Below, piece by piece: positions 18,689-26,646 of a stretch of DNA of 64,000 nucleotides. Position numbers and translations under genes: made by a program. The stretch lies in assembly GCA_000230935.2 (NCBI GenBank), contig AGIQ01000002.1, positions 248,001-312,000 on the forward strand, in the 5' to 3' direction. A model generated the notes under the pieces. The model was not told the DNA's origin. It did no database searches and saw nothing but the letters and a program-made list of their open reading frames with translations. The first letter of the stretch is position 1; the number at the start of each line of letters is the position of its first letter. This DNA comes from Mycolicibacterium rhodesiae JS60 (lineage in GTDB: Bacteria > Actinomycetota > Actinomycetes > Mycobacteriales > Mycobacteriaceae).

Positions 18689-19111
18689 ATGCTGCAGAGA
18701 CTCTTCGCCAACGCCACCCCTGCCCACGCTCACTGCGACCTGTATTGCGGCGTCTATGACCCCGCCCAGGCCAAGATCGAGGCGCTATCGTGCCTCAAGA
18801 CCCTGAAGAAGTACAACGACTCCGACGACGACCACTTCCGCACGCGCGCGATCATCATCAAGGAGCAGCGCGCCGAAGAGGTCAAGCACCATCTGATGGT
18901 GCTGTGGGCCGACTTCTTCGGTCCGGCTCACTTCAAGGAGTTCCCGGAACTGCACCAGCTGTTCTGGGACGGCATCCACGGTGCCGGCGAGGTCAAGAAG
19001 TCGACCGACGTCGCCGAGGCCGAGAAGCTGCTCGCGACCATCGACAAGATCTCCGAGATCTTCTGGAAGACCGAGAAGGCCAAGGACATGGGCGTTTACC
19101 CGCCCGCCTGA
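18689..19111 (+). CDS. sodN: nickel superoxide dismutase
   Basis: 140 residues, cytoplasmic homohexamer family; converts superoxide to peroxide and oxygen. A 14-residue leader ends ...TPAHA, followed by the nickel hook HCDLYCGVYDPAQA. His15, Cys16 and Cys20 of the precursor become His1, Cys2 and Cys6 after cleavage. The usual Pro in the hook (HCDLPCG) is Tyr here. The rest is the four-helix bundle. TTAGGG before the ATG is the likely ribosome-binding site. The divergent sodX supplies the processing enzyme. Confidence 0.96.
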   Translation: MLQRLFANATPAHAHCDLYCGVYDPAQAKIEALSCLKTLKKYNDSDDDHFRTRAIIIKEQRAEEVKHHLMVLWADFFGPAHFKEFPELHQLFWDGIHGAGEVKKSTDVAEAEKLLATIDKISEIFWKTEKAKDMGVYPPA

Positions 19112-19124
19112 CAACTCGTTCCCG

Positions 19125-19156
19125 GTACCGCGCGGTCACCTGTGGCCGCGCGGTAC
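19125..19156. terminator. bidirectional hairpin terminator
   Basis: Perfect 11-bp arms GTACCGCGCGG / CCGCGCGGTAC around a 10-nt loop, followed on the plus strand by a T-rich stretch (TTCTGTCTT). It lies between the convergent sodN and NUDIX genes, 13 bp after the sodN stop, so it can serve both. Confidence 0.75.
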
Positions 19157-19171
19157 TTCTGTCTTGCGGCC

Positions 19172-19888
19172 CTATTTCCAGGCAAACAGCGGCTGCTCGA
19201 GTTCGTCGACCGGGTCGTGGCGACCTTCCAGGCACAGCCATCGCAGCTGGAGCAGTACAGCTCCCGTCGGCGCATGAATGAGGTCGTTACCCAGCGGCAT
19301 TTGCACCACCGGGCGCGGGCTTTCCGGAATAGTGATGAATCGCGGTGAGTCCGGCCGCTGCAGCTGGTGCAGCCCTACCCGGTAGACGGCGACCACCTCG
19401 TCGGGAGCCGGCCGAGGATCAAGCCGCCCGCCACCCCAGACGACCACCGGGGTGATGAGGTAGCCGGAGCGGGTCGGATAGTCGTCGAGCAAGCCCAGCA
19501 CCGTCGACTCCGGCAAACGGACGCCCACCTCTTCGTCGAGTTCCCGCAGTGCTGCGTCCACGGCGGTCTCGCCTGGATCAAGCCGGCCGCCGGGAAGCGC
19601 CCACTGGGCGGAATGAGCGGTCAGGCGAGACGCTCTGCGGCACAGCAGGAATGCCGCACCACCGGATACGCCGATCATGCGGCCGTCGAGTCCCGGTTCC
19701 ATCGGCCGGCCCGCGATCCAGTCGTCCACGGGCGCCGGATCGACCCAGTCCTCTCCCATTTCCGAGTCGACGAGCACTACCGCGACGGCGGCGTGCCTCT
19801 TCGTGGGATCGGTCACCGCGCGGCGGTCGTGAGCCCTCAGGTGCCCGCGGATCTGATCCCGCAGCGCATCGTCATAGGTGATCGTCAC
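19172..19888 (-). CDS. NUDIX hydrolase
   Basis: 238 residues, GTG start. The NUDIX box is complete: G-RLDPG-E-TAVDAAL-RELDEEVGV fits Gx5Ex7REUxEExGU. The family cleaves nucleoside diphosphates linked to another moiety; mycobacterial members of this size are often CoA-pyrophosphatase-like, but no CoA-specific motif is certain here. Convergent with sodN; separated from the upstream SDR gene by 128 bp with a possible hairpin. Confidence 0.92.
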   Translation of the reverse strand: MTITYDDALRDQIRGHLRAHDRRAVTDPTKRHAAVAVVLVDSEMGEDWVDPAPVDDWIAGRPMEPGLDGRMIGVSGGAAFLLCRRASRLTAHSAQWALPGGRLDPGETAVDAALRELDEEVGVRLPESTVLGLLDDYPTRSGYLITPVVVWGGGRLDPRPAPDEVVAVYRVGLHQLQRPDSPRFITIPESPRPVVQMPLGNDLIHAPTGAVLLQLRWLCLEGRHDPVDELEQPLFAWK

Positions 19889-19924
19889 CCTTCGACCCTA
19901 GATACCGCGCGCATACGAACGCCG

Positions 19925-19962
19925 CGGGGTGCCACCACCCAGGCGATCAGATGGCAACCCCG
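19925..19962. terminator. possible hairpin between the SDR and NUDIX genes
   Basis: CGGGGTGCCA (19925-19934) can pair with TGGCAACCCCG (19952-19962), with one bulged base and a 17-nt loop. It would end the minus-strand SDR transcript before the NUDIX gene. No U-rich tail is clear. Confidence 0.3.
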
Positions 19963-20016
19963 TGGTTGCGCGGCTAATAGCTATCCAGATCCCGCAAGCG
20001 ATAAACCTCTGTCGGG

Positions 20017-20838
20017 TTAGTCCGCACCCATTGCCGTAGAGATCATCTCGGCCATCAGCCGGGCGGCGTCGTTGCGGCTCATCGAGGCCAGAAGTTGGGA
20101 GACTCCGCGCATCTGCTCACCGACGAGCACTGTCGGTCCGTTCGTCAGATTGGCGAACGCCTCATCGACCACGTCACTGACCGGTACCGCGTCAGCCGGA
20201 GACTCGTCTTCGGAACCGAGCGTGCCACGCTGGTGTTCGAGCTTGCGTAGCGCGGGGGTGTCGGTCTTGCCGAGGATCAGCCCGATCACATCGACGCCCT
20301 TGCCGTGCAGTTCGCTCCACAGTGCCTCGGCGAACACCATGTCGAAGGCCTTCGATGCTCCGTAGGCCACCATGTTCGGGCCGCCGATAAAACCCGCGCC
20401 GGAGCCGAAAATCACGATGCCGCCCCGGCCTCGCTCGACCATTCCGGCGGCGAAGTGATGGCATAGCTGCATGGGGACAACGCAATTGCGTTGGACCATC
20501 GACTCTGCGGCCTCAATCGAGTTGGACAGGAAGTGCCGGAAGTCCGGGTCGGCGCCGGCGCAGTACACCAGGAACCCGACCTCCAGATCCGCGGTGGCGT
20601 CGGTGACCGCCAACGCTGCCCCAGGTGCGGCGAGATCCACTGCGAGCGTTCTGGTTTCGACACCATGGCGGTCGCGGATGCAAGCTGCGACCTCATCGAG
20701 AACCGCTTCGCGCCGCGCGAGCAGCACCACGTTCACCCCGCGCGAGCCCAGGGCGTCGGCGACGGCCGCACCCACACCGTCGGAGGCGCCGGCAATCAGC
20801 GCCCAGGGGCCGTACTTGGCCGAGAAGTCGTCGCCCAT
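20017..20838 (-). CDS. SDR family oxidoreductase
   Basis: 273 residues. GASDGVGAAVADAL is the nucleotide-binding turn, IFGSGAGF the catalytic Ser, and YGASKAFDM supplies Tyr and Lys. The C-terminal extension is helical. Its ATG overlaps the stop of the upstream SnoaL-like gene by one base (TGATG), so the pair is translated together. The partner suggests a small-molecule (steroid or polyketide-like) pathway; substrate unknown. Confidence 0.92.
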   Translation of the reverse strand: MGDDFSAKYGPWALIAGASDGVGAAVADALGSRGVNVVLLARREAVLDEVAACIRDRHGVETRTLAVDLAAPGAALAVTDATADLEVGFLVYCAGADPDFRHFLSNSIEAAESMVQRNCVVPMQLCHHFAAGMVERGRGGIVIFGSGAGFIGGPNMVAYGASKAFDMVFAEALWSELHGKGVDVIGLILGKTDTPALRKLEHQRGTLGSEDESPADAVPVSDVVDEAFANLTNGPTVLVGEQMRGVSQLLASMSRNDAARLMAEMISTAMGAD

Positions 20839-21239
20839 CAGTACACCACCTGCACCGTGGTGAAGGTACGCCGAGCAATGCGCCAGCCGGCGTCGGTGCG
20901 GACAATCTCGTCGTCGTAGAAGCCTCTGGCATTCACGCCGGAATTGTTGTCGGCAGCCATGATCCAGGCGTCGACGTAGCAGCGGGTCACGGCCCGGTCG
21001 CCCTGCACGTCGATGACGATGTTGCTGATGCGATGCATCAGATAGCCGGCTTCGCGGTGCGCGACATCCATGAACTCGGTGACCGCCTCGACGCCGTCCC
21101 ACACCCCGATCTCCCCGTAGTCGAGCCGGCAATCAGGGGTGAACACAGTGCGGAACAGATCCCAGTCCCGCCGGTCGATACCGGTGGCGTAGCGGATCAG
21201 AAGGTCCGAGATGTCCTGGCGGTCTTGCAGTTCGCTCAT
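20838..21239 (-). CDS. SnoaL/NTF2-like domain protein
   Basis: 133 residues of a single alpha+beta-barrel domain. It begins DRQDISDLLIRYATGIDRRDWD, the typical helix of SnoaL-like proteins, and has FTPDCRLDYGEIG and the late WRIARRTFT strand. Family members act as isomerases, dehydratases or accessory hydroxylase subunits. First gene of a coupled pair with the SDR downstream. Confidence 0.88.
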   Translation of the reverse strand: MSELQDRQDISDLLIRYATGIDRRDWDLFRTVFTPDCRLDYGEIGVWDGVEAVTEFMDVAHREAGYLMHRISNIVIDVQGDRAVTRCYVDAWIMAADNNSGVNARGFYDDEIVRTDAGWRIARRTFTTVQVVY

Positions 21240-21296
21240 GCGATGTCTCCGTTCGGGTGCGCGGTGGTGCGCGGCGGACCGAAGGCACGCGGCGGC

Positions 21297-21653
21297 TTAC
21301 TTGGGCGCGAGCGGGCTGTAGAAGACGAGCCCGTTGCCCTTGGGGTCGTAGACGACGGCGCGGCGCTCGTGGGCATCGTCATACGGGCCCTTCACGATCC
21401 CGCCGCCGGCGGCCTCGACAGCCTTGGCTGCCGCATCGACATCGGCGGTCTTGATCCCGACGACGACCTGTCCGGGGATCGGGTGGTCGATCTCGGTCGC
21501 CAGCGCGAGGGTGATCGGACCGCCGTCCAGTGCGGCGAAATGGGTGCCGTCGCTGAATTTCACTCCCATACCCAGGGTGTCGCCGTAGAACTTGATCGAC
21601 TCATCCAGGTTGTCGGTGGACAGGATGATCATCTTGACTTCGTGGTCGCTCAC
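21297..21653 (-). CDS. VOC family protein
   Basis: 118 residues. The GTG at 21653 is preceded by an ideal ribosome-binding site (AGGAGG, 5 nt away on the minus strand), which decides the start. The vicinal-oxygen-chelate fold shows as MIILSTDNLDESIKFYGDTLGM at the start and RRAVVYDPKGNGLVFYSP at the end. It lies upstream of the SnoaL/SDR pair on the same strand and may share their transcript. Substrate unknown. Confidence 0.9.
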   Translation of the reverse strand: MSDHEVKMIILSTDNLDESIKFYGDTLGMGVKFSDGTHFAALDGGPITLALATEIDHPIPGQVVVGIKTADVDAAAKAVEAAGGGIVKGPYDDAHERRAVVYDPKGNGLVFYSPLAPK

Positions 21654-21820
21654 TACTGCCTCCTGTATCTGAAGCACCCCAGACGTCACCCTACGACAGG
21701 GCGGCCGGAGCCAACTGCTCCACGTCGAAACAGGCACCGCTGGTCACATCCCAGTTGCAGTCGACGAGGGCGAAGTGCCGACCGCACCCTCATCGGGAGG
21801 AGCGGGAAACCATTCGAAAC

Positions 21821-22651
21821 TCAACCCGTGGCGGCGTTGGCGGTCAGCTGCACCGCCGATTCCGTCGGCGCGGCCGTCACGAGGCTGTACAGCGTCGTGC
21901 CCCAGGCGTGCGGACCGCCGAGAGCGGGCGCGTACCCGGTGTGAATGTCTATGGCCGCGGGTGTCACCTTGCTGTCGGGGTCGTAGTCGCAGACCGGGTC
22001 ACCGACATCGCAGACGCTGATGGTGCGGGTGCCGATCGTAGGTGGCAGCGGCGAGGTGTTGGTCGACGCCAGGAACGAGTGCTCTTGGGCGACCCCCTCG
22101 CCGAGGCCCTGCCTGACAGCGGTCGACCCCAGTTTGATCGTGGTGTCGGTCGGCAGCCGGTCACCGTCGGCGATCAACAGCGCGGCCGCCAGTCGCGGAT
22201 CGTCGGCGAGCTTGTACAGGTTGCGGTGTACGACCATCGCGCCCTGCGAGTAGCCGGCGAGCACGACCTTGCTGTCGGGGCAGCGCTCGGTGTACGCCGT
22301 GTACTGCTCGGCGGTGGCATCGGTGCCGTCACCGACGCTGCCGAGGAAACCCAGCCATCCGCTCAGCCCGCCGCCCTCCAGCGGGACCGGCGCCGCGGGG
22401 TATTGCACGGCCTCGGCGTCGATCGTGTGGCCGTCGGCGGCCAGCTGGGCTTTCAACTGCTGGTAGGACTGGTACACCACGGAGCCCATGCCGCCGTCGG
22501 CGGTCAGGCCCGCCGCGTCGCGTTGGCCGGATCCCGCTGCGCCGATCCAGTGAAAGTCTGCACATTCAGACGTCGCCGATGCGGTGCCGGTGGCCAGCCC
22601 GGCCAGCCCGATACCTGCCGTGAGCACAACCGGTCCCAAACGCCCAATCAC
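21821..22651 (-). CDS. cutinase family esterase, secreted
   Basis: 276 residues from a GTG with GGAGGG upstream. Signal peptide ends around ATGTASA; the mature enzyme has the cutinase nucleophile AGYSQGAMVV, the acid in DPVCDYD and a His in HTGYA, with paired cysteines. Mycobacterial members of this family (culp proteins) hydrolyse lipid esters outside the cell. 56 bp downstream of the aromatic hydroxylase gene on the same strand. Confidence 0.93.
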   Translation of the reverse strand: MIGRLGPVVLTAGIGLAGLATGTASATSECADFHWIGAAGSGQRDAAGLTADGGMGSVVYQSYQQLKAQLAADGHTIDAEAVQYPAAPVPLEGGGLSGWLGFLGSVGDGTDATAEQYTAYTERCPDSKVVLAGYSQGAMVVHRNLYKLADDPRLAAALLIADGDRLPTDTTIKLGSTAVRQGLGEGVAQEHSFLASTNTSPLPPTIGTRTISVCDVGDPVCDYDPDSKVTPAAIDIHTGYAPALGGPHAWGTTLYSLVTAAPTESAVQLTANAATG

Positions 22652-22707
22652 AGTGACATTCCCTCCACGCTTGTCAGAGTGTTGATCGTCCGGAGAGCCT
22701 CGTTGCG

Positions 22708-24195
22708 TTACGCCGCCACCGCGGGCGGGCCAAACCACCTGGTGAACGCGTCAGTGAGCCCGTCGACAGATGCATCTCCTATCCAGGCGACGTGTCCGTC
22801 GGGCCGGATCAGCACTGCGATCGGGGCCCGCACCACGCCGGATACCGGCAGCTCCCAGCTGCCGTCGTATTCGGCCTGCACCAATCGAATTCGATCTGTC
22901 CAGCCCGTGAGAGCGACTCCTCCCGGCATCCCGAGGTCGATCAGCACCGGACGGGCGTCGTGCAGCAGTGTGAAGACCCGAACCGGCCCGGCGGCAGTGC
23001 GCAATTCGAGGTCGGGCATCCGCCTGCCGAGCAACGGATGCCCGTCGCCCAGGTCGTAGCGGATGTCCAGACCCGACATCCGGGCCGCGACCGACTTTCG
23101 GGGCTCTTCCATGCTCAGCAGTTCGGCGACGGTGGCGTGCAACGCCTTTGATCGGTCGTCGGTGCGCAGCAACGCGACCTGCGCCATGGTGGTGTGCAGT
23201 ACCCGCGCAGCCACCGGGTGCCGTTCGGCGTGGTAGGTGTCCAACAGGGACTCGGGCGCAGTTCCGTTGACCACCTGAGCCAGCTTCCAGCCGAGGTTCA
23301 CCGAATCCTGCACACCGGTGTTGAGACCTTGCCCACCCGCCGGGTGATGGATGTGTGCGGCATCGCCGGCCAGCAGGATACGTCCATCGCGATAGGCCGC
23401 TGCTTGCCGCGTGACGTCGGTGAACCTGGCAATCGAAGTGGGACTGTGTATTCCGAAGTCGGTTCCATAGACCGCGATGAGGCCTCGGCTCAGATCGTCC
23501 AGTGTGGGTTCGGTAGCCGGCCCCAACTGCTGTTCGGTCACCATGACCCGCACCGGTTCGCCGTCGCCCTGCCGGTCGAGGCCGTGAATGCCGACGGCAT
23601 CGCGCCGGATGCCGAACGGTGGTTCGTCCCGCACTTCGACTTGTGCGATGAGATAGCTCGTCGTGGGGTCCCAGCCGGGAAAGTCGATGCCCGCGGCCTT
23701 ACGCACTCGGCTTCGTCCGCCGTCGCAGCCGACCAGGTACCGGGCCCGCAGTGTCCGCCCGTCGGAGAGTTCGACGTCAACGCCGTCGGTGTCCTGGGCG
23801 AAGCCGGTCACGTCGAGGCCGCGGTAGATCGGCACCGCCAGTTCGCCCACCCAGTCGGCGAGCAGCCGTTCGATATCGTTCTGCCACAACGCAAGCCCAT
23901 AGGGGTGCGGGGTGGGAAAGTCGCTGATGTCCAGCCGGATCTGGGCGAACCCGGCAACCTGCAATGCCTGCCCAGCCGCCAGGAACCGGTCAGCGATCCC
24001 CCGCTGGTCGAGTACCTCGATAGTGCGGCTGTGCAGGCCGCCGGCCCGCTGCCCGAGCACATCTTGGCTCGTGCGGCGCTCGACGATGACAACGCCCACT
24101 CCGGCCAACGCCAGCTCGCCGGCCAGCATCAGCCCCGTCGGCCCGCCCCCGGCGATGATCACGGCGTGTTGTTGTTCCAATTGACGCACTCGCAT
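22708..24195 (-). CDS. FAD-dependent aromatic hydroxylase (PheA/TfdB family, Rox-like)
   Basis: 495 residues, group A flavin monooxygenase. IIAGGGPTGLMLAGEL binds ADP, VGCDGGRSRVRK is the DG motif, and LAGDAAHIHHPAGGQGLN the GD motif; a C-terminal thioredoxin-like domain (about 385-495) follows. It hydroxylates aromatic rings with NADPH and oxygen. Overall layout resembles rifampicin monooxygenase as well as phenolic hydroxylases, and the sequence alone does not separate them. AGGGGG lies before the ATG at 24195. Confidence 0.9.
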   Translation of the reverse strand: MRVRQLEQQHAVIIAGGGPTGLMLAGELALAGVGVVIVERRTSQDVLGQRAGGLHSRTIEVLDQRGIADRFLAAGQALQVAGFAQIRLDISDFPTPHPYGLALWQNDIERLLADWVGELAVPIYRGLDVTGFAQDTDGVDVELSDGRTLRARYLVGCDGGRSRVRKAAGIDFPGWDPTTSYLIAQVEVRDEPPFGIRRDAVGIHGLDRQGDGEPVRVMVTEQQLGPATEPTLDDLSRGLIAVYGTDFGIHSPTSIARFTDVTRQAAAYRDGRILLAGDAAHIHHPAGGQGLNTGVQDSVNLGWKLAQVVNGTAPESLLDTYHAERHPVAARVLHTTMAQVALLRTDDRSKALHATVAELLSMEEPRKSVAARMSGLDIRYDLGDGHPLLGRRMPDLELRTAAGPVRVFTLLHDARPVLIDLGMPGGVALTGWTDRIRLVQAEYDGSWELPVSGVVRAPIAVLIRPDGHVAWIGDASVDGLTDAFTRWFGPPAVAA

Positions 24196-24343
24196 GCCCC
24201 CTGTGCAGTGAATTTCGGCTTAGGGCAGCGATTTTGCGCCACACCCGGGGTCTTGCCGCAAGCCCCCCTGTGCGCTATATGTTGAAGGTGGCAGGGAGTT
24301 GTTCCCACGCCATCGCCCTCACGACAGGTAGCGGCGCCGACTT

Positions 24344-24961
24344 CTAGGCGCCTTGGAACGCTGCTTCGAAGAACGCGAGCTCCAATCGCATCGCGCGCCG
24401 GTAGGCGTGGCGCACGACGGGGGTGTCGTCGGCTTGGGAATCGAGCAGACCTTCAAGCAGCCGCGCGATGCCCTCGAACTCCGGGTCGGCATACGTCTGC
24501 ACCCATTGCGTGTACGGCCCGGCCCGGCTCGCGTCGAGCGACTGACCAAGCCAGGCATACAACCGCATACACGGTGCCATGGCCGCATAGATGACGCCGA
24601 CCGGTTGCGTCGCCGCGGTCGCCAGCAGGAATTCGGTGTACGCCGAGGTGGCCGCCAGCGGCGTCACGTCGGACATCTCGATACCCCACGAGCCGGCGTA
24701 GGAGGCGTGCAGTCCCAGCTCCTCCCGGACACCGGCGATCAGATCCGCCAGGACCAGCAGCGTCGGCGTGTCGGGACTGCGCGACAACGCCAAAGCGTAA
24801 GCACGGGCGAAGGATTCGAGGAAGAACGCGTCCTGGGCGAGGTAGCCGGCGAATCGCTCTCTGGAAAGAGAGCCATCTCCCAGACCGCAGACAAAGGGAT
24901 GTGCCAACACCTCGTCGGCCAGATCGGAATTATCGGACCACAGCTCAGCAGACAGCGACAT
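24344..24961 (-). CDS. TenA-family aminohydrolase (thiaminase II)
   Basis: 205 residues, all-helical TenA/PqqC fold. Key positions are visible: Asp in YLAQDAFFLESF, Cys in MAPCMRLYAWLG (nucleophile position) and a C-terminal Glu in RLELAFFEAA. The family salvages aminopyrimidine from degraded thiamine. ATG at 24961 chosen; the TetR gene upstream on the same strand ends 11 bp earlier, so co-transcription is likely, though a thiamine link to that regulator is not obvious. Confidence 0.88.
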   Translation of the reverse strand: MSLSAELWSDNSDLADEVLAHPFVCGLGDGSLSRERFAGYLAQDAFFLESFARAYALALSRSPDTPTLLVLADLIAGVREELGLHASYAGSWGIEMSDVTPLAATSAYTEFLLATAATQPVGVIYAAMAPCMRLYAWLGQSLDASRAGPYTQWVQTYADPEFEGIARLLEGLLDSQADDTPVVRHAYRRAMRLELAFFEAAFQGA

Positions 24962-24972
24962 GTCTGCCGAGC

Positions 24973-25545
24973 CTAATCGGGGTGTGCCCCCGCCAGCAGC
25001 ACGCGGGCAACCCACTCGACGTGATCCAGCGATTCATCCAAGGTCAACCTCTTGGCGCGGAACCCCGCCAGCGCGGCGCTCAGCGCGGCGTTGAGGCCGA
25101 AGCTCACCTTCGGAATGAGCTCAGGCGCAATGCCGGTCAGCAGACGGTTGAACAGTTCGACGTTCGTGCGTTCCATCTCATCGATCGCCGCCTTCACCTC
25201 GGGATCGGTCGATCGCATCATCTGGAGCATCAACGCCGTCATCTCGGGATTGCGGTTGAACGCCCGCTGCGCCCGCCGCAGGTAGTCCAAGACACCGGGC
25301 AGCGGGTCGCTGTCGGCGGCACTACCGCCGGCCAGAATCCGCCGGGTCAACCGTTTCTGCCAATCTGCCAACGCGGCGGCCAGAAGGTTCTCTTTCGAAC
25401 TGAAGTAGCGGTAGAGAGTCGCCAGCGCCACCTCAGAGCGCTGGGCCACGTCACGCATCTGAACGGCGTCGGCGCCGACCTCACCGATCAGGCCGATCAC
25501 TTCTTCGATGATCTTGGCTCGGCGGGCCAACTGGCCGCTGGTCAT
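24973..25545 (-). CDS. TetR family regulator, KstR-like
   Basis: 190 residues. The DNA-binding domain (about 10-55: DAVQMRDVAQRSEVALATLYRYFSSKENLL) is close in wording to KstR, the mycobacterial repressor of cholesterol catabolism; the C-terminal domain is helical. It is divergent from the amidohydrolase/acyl-CoA dehydrogenase operon across 225 bp that contains a promoter-like pair and small palindromes. I infer that it controls that operon in response to a CoA ester. Not proof of KstR identity. Confidence 0.9.
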   Translation of the reverse strand: MTSGQLARRAKIIEEVIGLIGEVGADAVQMRDVAQRSEVALATLYRYFSSKENLLAAALADWQKRLTRRILAGGSAADSDPLPGVLDYLRRAQRAFNRNPEMTALMLQMMRSTDPEVKAAIDEMERTNVELFNRLLTGIAPELIPKVSFGLNAALSAALAGFRAKRLTLDESLDHVEWVARVLLAGAHPD

Positions 25546-25638
25546 GTCCGAAAGCGCGAAGACGCGCCCGCTCGACGATGCCAGATCGGGGACTGGCGTA
25601 TTGACGATGCCACCTCCCTATCAAGAACACCCTTCTGC

Positions 25639-25652
25639 GATGTTACGACATC
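25639..25652. promoter_or_regulatory. small palindrome in the divergent region
   Basis: GATGTTACGACATC has 5-bp arms around four bases. Two more short palindromes lie nearby: CCATGACATGG at 25658-25668 and CTTGACATCAAG at 25699-25710. Any could be the KstR-like repressor's site; none matches the KstR consensus well. Confidence 0.3.
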
Positions 25653-25699
25653 TTGCACCATGACATGGGGGTTACACCAGCTAGAAGGCCATCTGAATC

Positions 25700-25729
25700 T
25701 TGACATCAAGTAGAACCGTGTTTCAGGAT
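25700..25729 (+). promoter_or_regulatory. candidate sigma-A promoter for the amidohydrolase operon
   Basis: TTGACA (25700-25705) and CAGGAT (25724-25729) are 18 bp apart, about 40 bp upstream of the amidohydrolase start, which has GGGAGG as its ribosome-binding site. The -35 matches consensus exactly and lies in a short palindrome; the -10 is weak. Confidence 0.45.
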
Positions 25730-25770
25730 GGAGTTCGCGACGGCGTCCGTCGTGGCGATGGGAGGACACG

Positions 25771-26640
25771 ATGGCCGGACCGGTTGGCCTGCCGGTGATC
25801 GACACGATGATCGGCTTTCCCCACGAGGGAACCGCTCAGTACGACTTCATCCGCAAGCAGACGAAGGACCGCGAGTCCAAAGAGGACTTCGACTTCCCGG
25901 TCGAGTACATGTTCAAAGACGTCCCCAAGGGCCTGCCCACCGACGACCCCGTCTCGGTGCTCCTGCAGCAGATGGACCGGTTCGGCATCGAGAAGTCGAT
26001 GATCGGCGTGAGCGAGGGTTCCTCGGCGGAGCTCGCGCTCAAGATGTTCCCGGACCGCTTCATCCCGTCGGGCAACGTCGCGGACCCCAACGACGTGATG
26101 GGGACGGTGAACACCATCCGCCGCGAGTACGAAACCTACGGAATCCGTGCGGTGTCGTGCTTCCCGTCAGGCACGTTCCCCCAGGTGCCGATCGACGACC
26201 CGAAGATGTACCCCGTGTACGCGACGTGCGTCGACCTCGGCATCCCGATCTTCTGTTGCGCCGGCGTTCCCGGACCTCGGATTCCGATGGCACCGCAGGA
26301 AGTTTCGCGGATCGACATCGTGATGTTCGACTTCCCCGACCTGGTGTTCGTCACCCGGCACGGCTGCGAACCGTGGCAGGATCTCGCGGTCAAACTGATG
26401 CTCAAGTGGCCCAACCTCTACTACTCGACGTCGGCGTTCGCACCCAAGTACTACCCCAGGGAAATCATCGACTACGCCAACACCCGTGGCGCCGACAAGG
26501 TCATTTACGCGGGCTACTTCCCGATGGGTCTCTCGCTGGAACGCATCTTCAGCGATATGCCCAAGGTGCCGTTCAAGGACGAAGTGTGGCCGAAGTTCCT
26601 GTACGGCAATGCCGCTCGCATTCTGGGACTGGAGAGTTAA
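25771..26640 (+). CDS. amidohydrolase-2 family protein, degenerate metal site
   Basis: 289 residues, TIM-barrel amidohydrolase-2 fold related to ACMSD. The usual N-terminal metal pair (DxHxH or similar) reads IDTMIGFPH, VTRHGCEPW keeps a His, and the closing GSDxP Asp region reads IYAGYFPMG, so two of the metal ligands appear lost. First gene of a three- or four-gene operon with an acyl-CoA dehydrogenase 6 bp downstream. Probably acts on CoA-linked ring or beta-keto substrates, or has become non-catalytic. Confidence 0.85.
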   Translation: MAGPVGLPVIDTMIGFPHEGTAQYDFIRKQTKDRESKEDFDFPVEYMFKDVPKGLPTDDPVSVLLQQMDRFGIEKSMIGVSEGSSAELALKMFPDRFIPSGNVADPNDVMGTVNTIRREYETYGIRAVSCFPSGTFPQVPIDDPKMYPVYATCVDLGIPIFCCAGVPGPRIPMAPQEVSRIDIVMFDFPDLVFVTRHGCEPWQDLAVKLMLKWPNLYYSTSAFAPKYYPREIIDYANTRGADKVIYAGYFPMGLSLERIFSDMPKVPFKDEVWPKFLYGNAARILGLES

Positions 26641-26646
26641 GGTCCC

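Noticed and set aside
25711..25725. TAGAACCGTGTTTCA as a KstR operator
   Set aside because: It resembles the KstR consensus TNNAACNNGTTNNA but has one extra base at the centre, so the half-sites are out of register.
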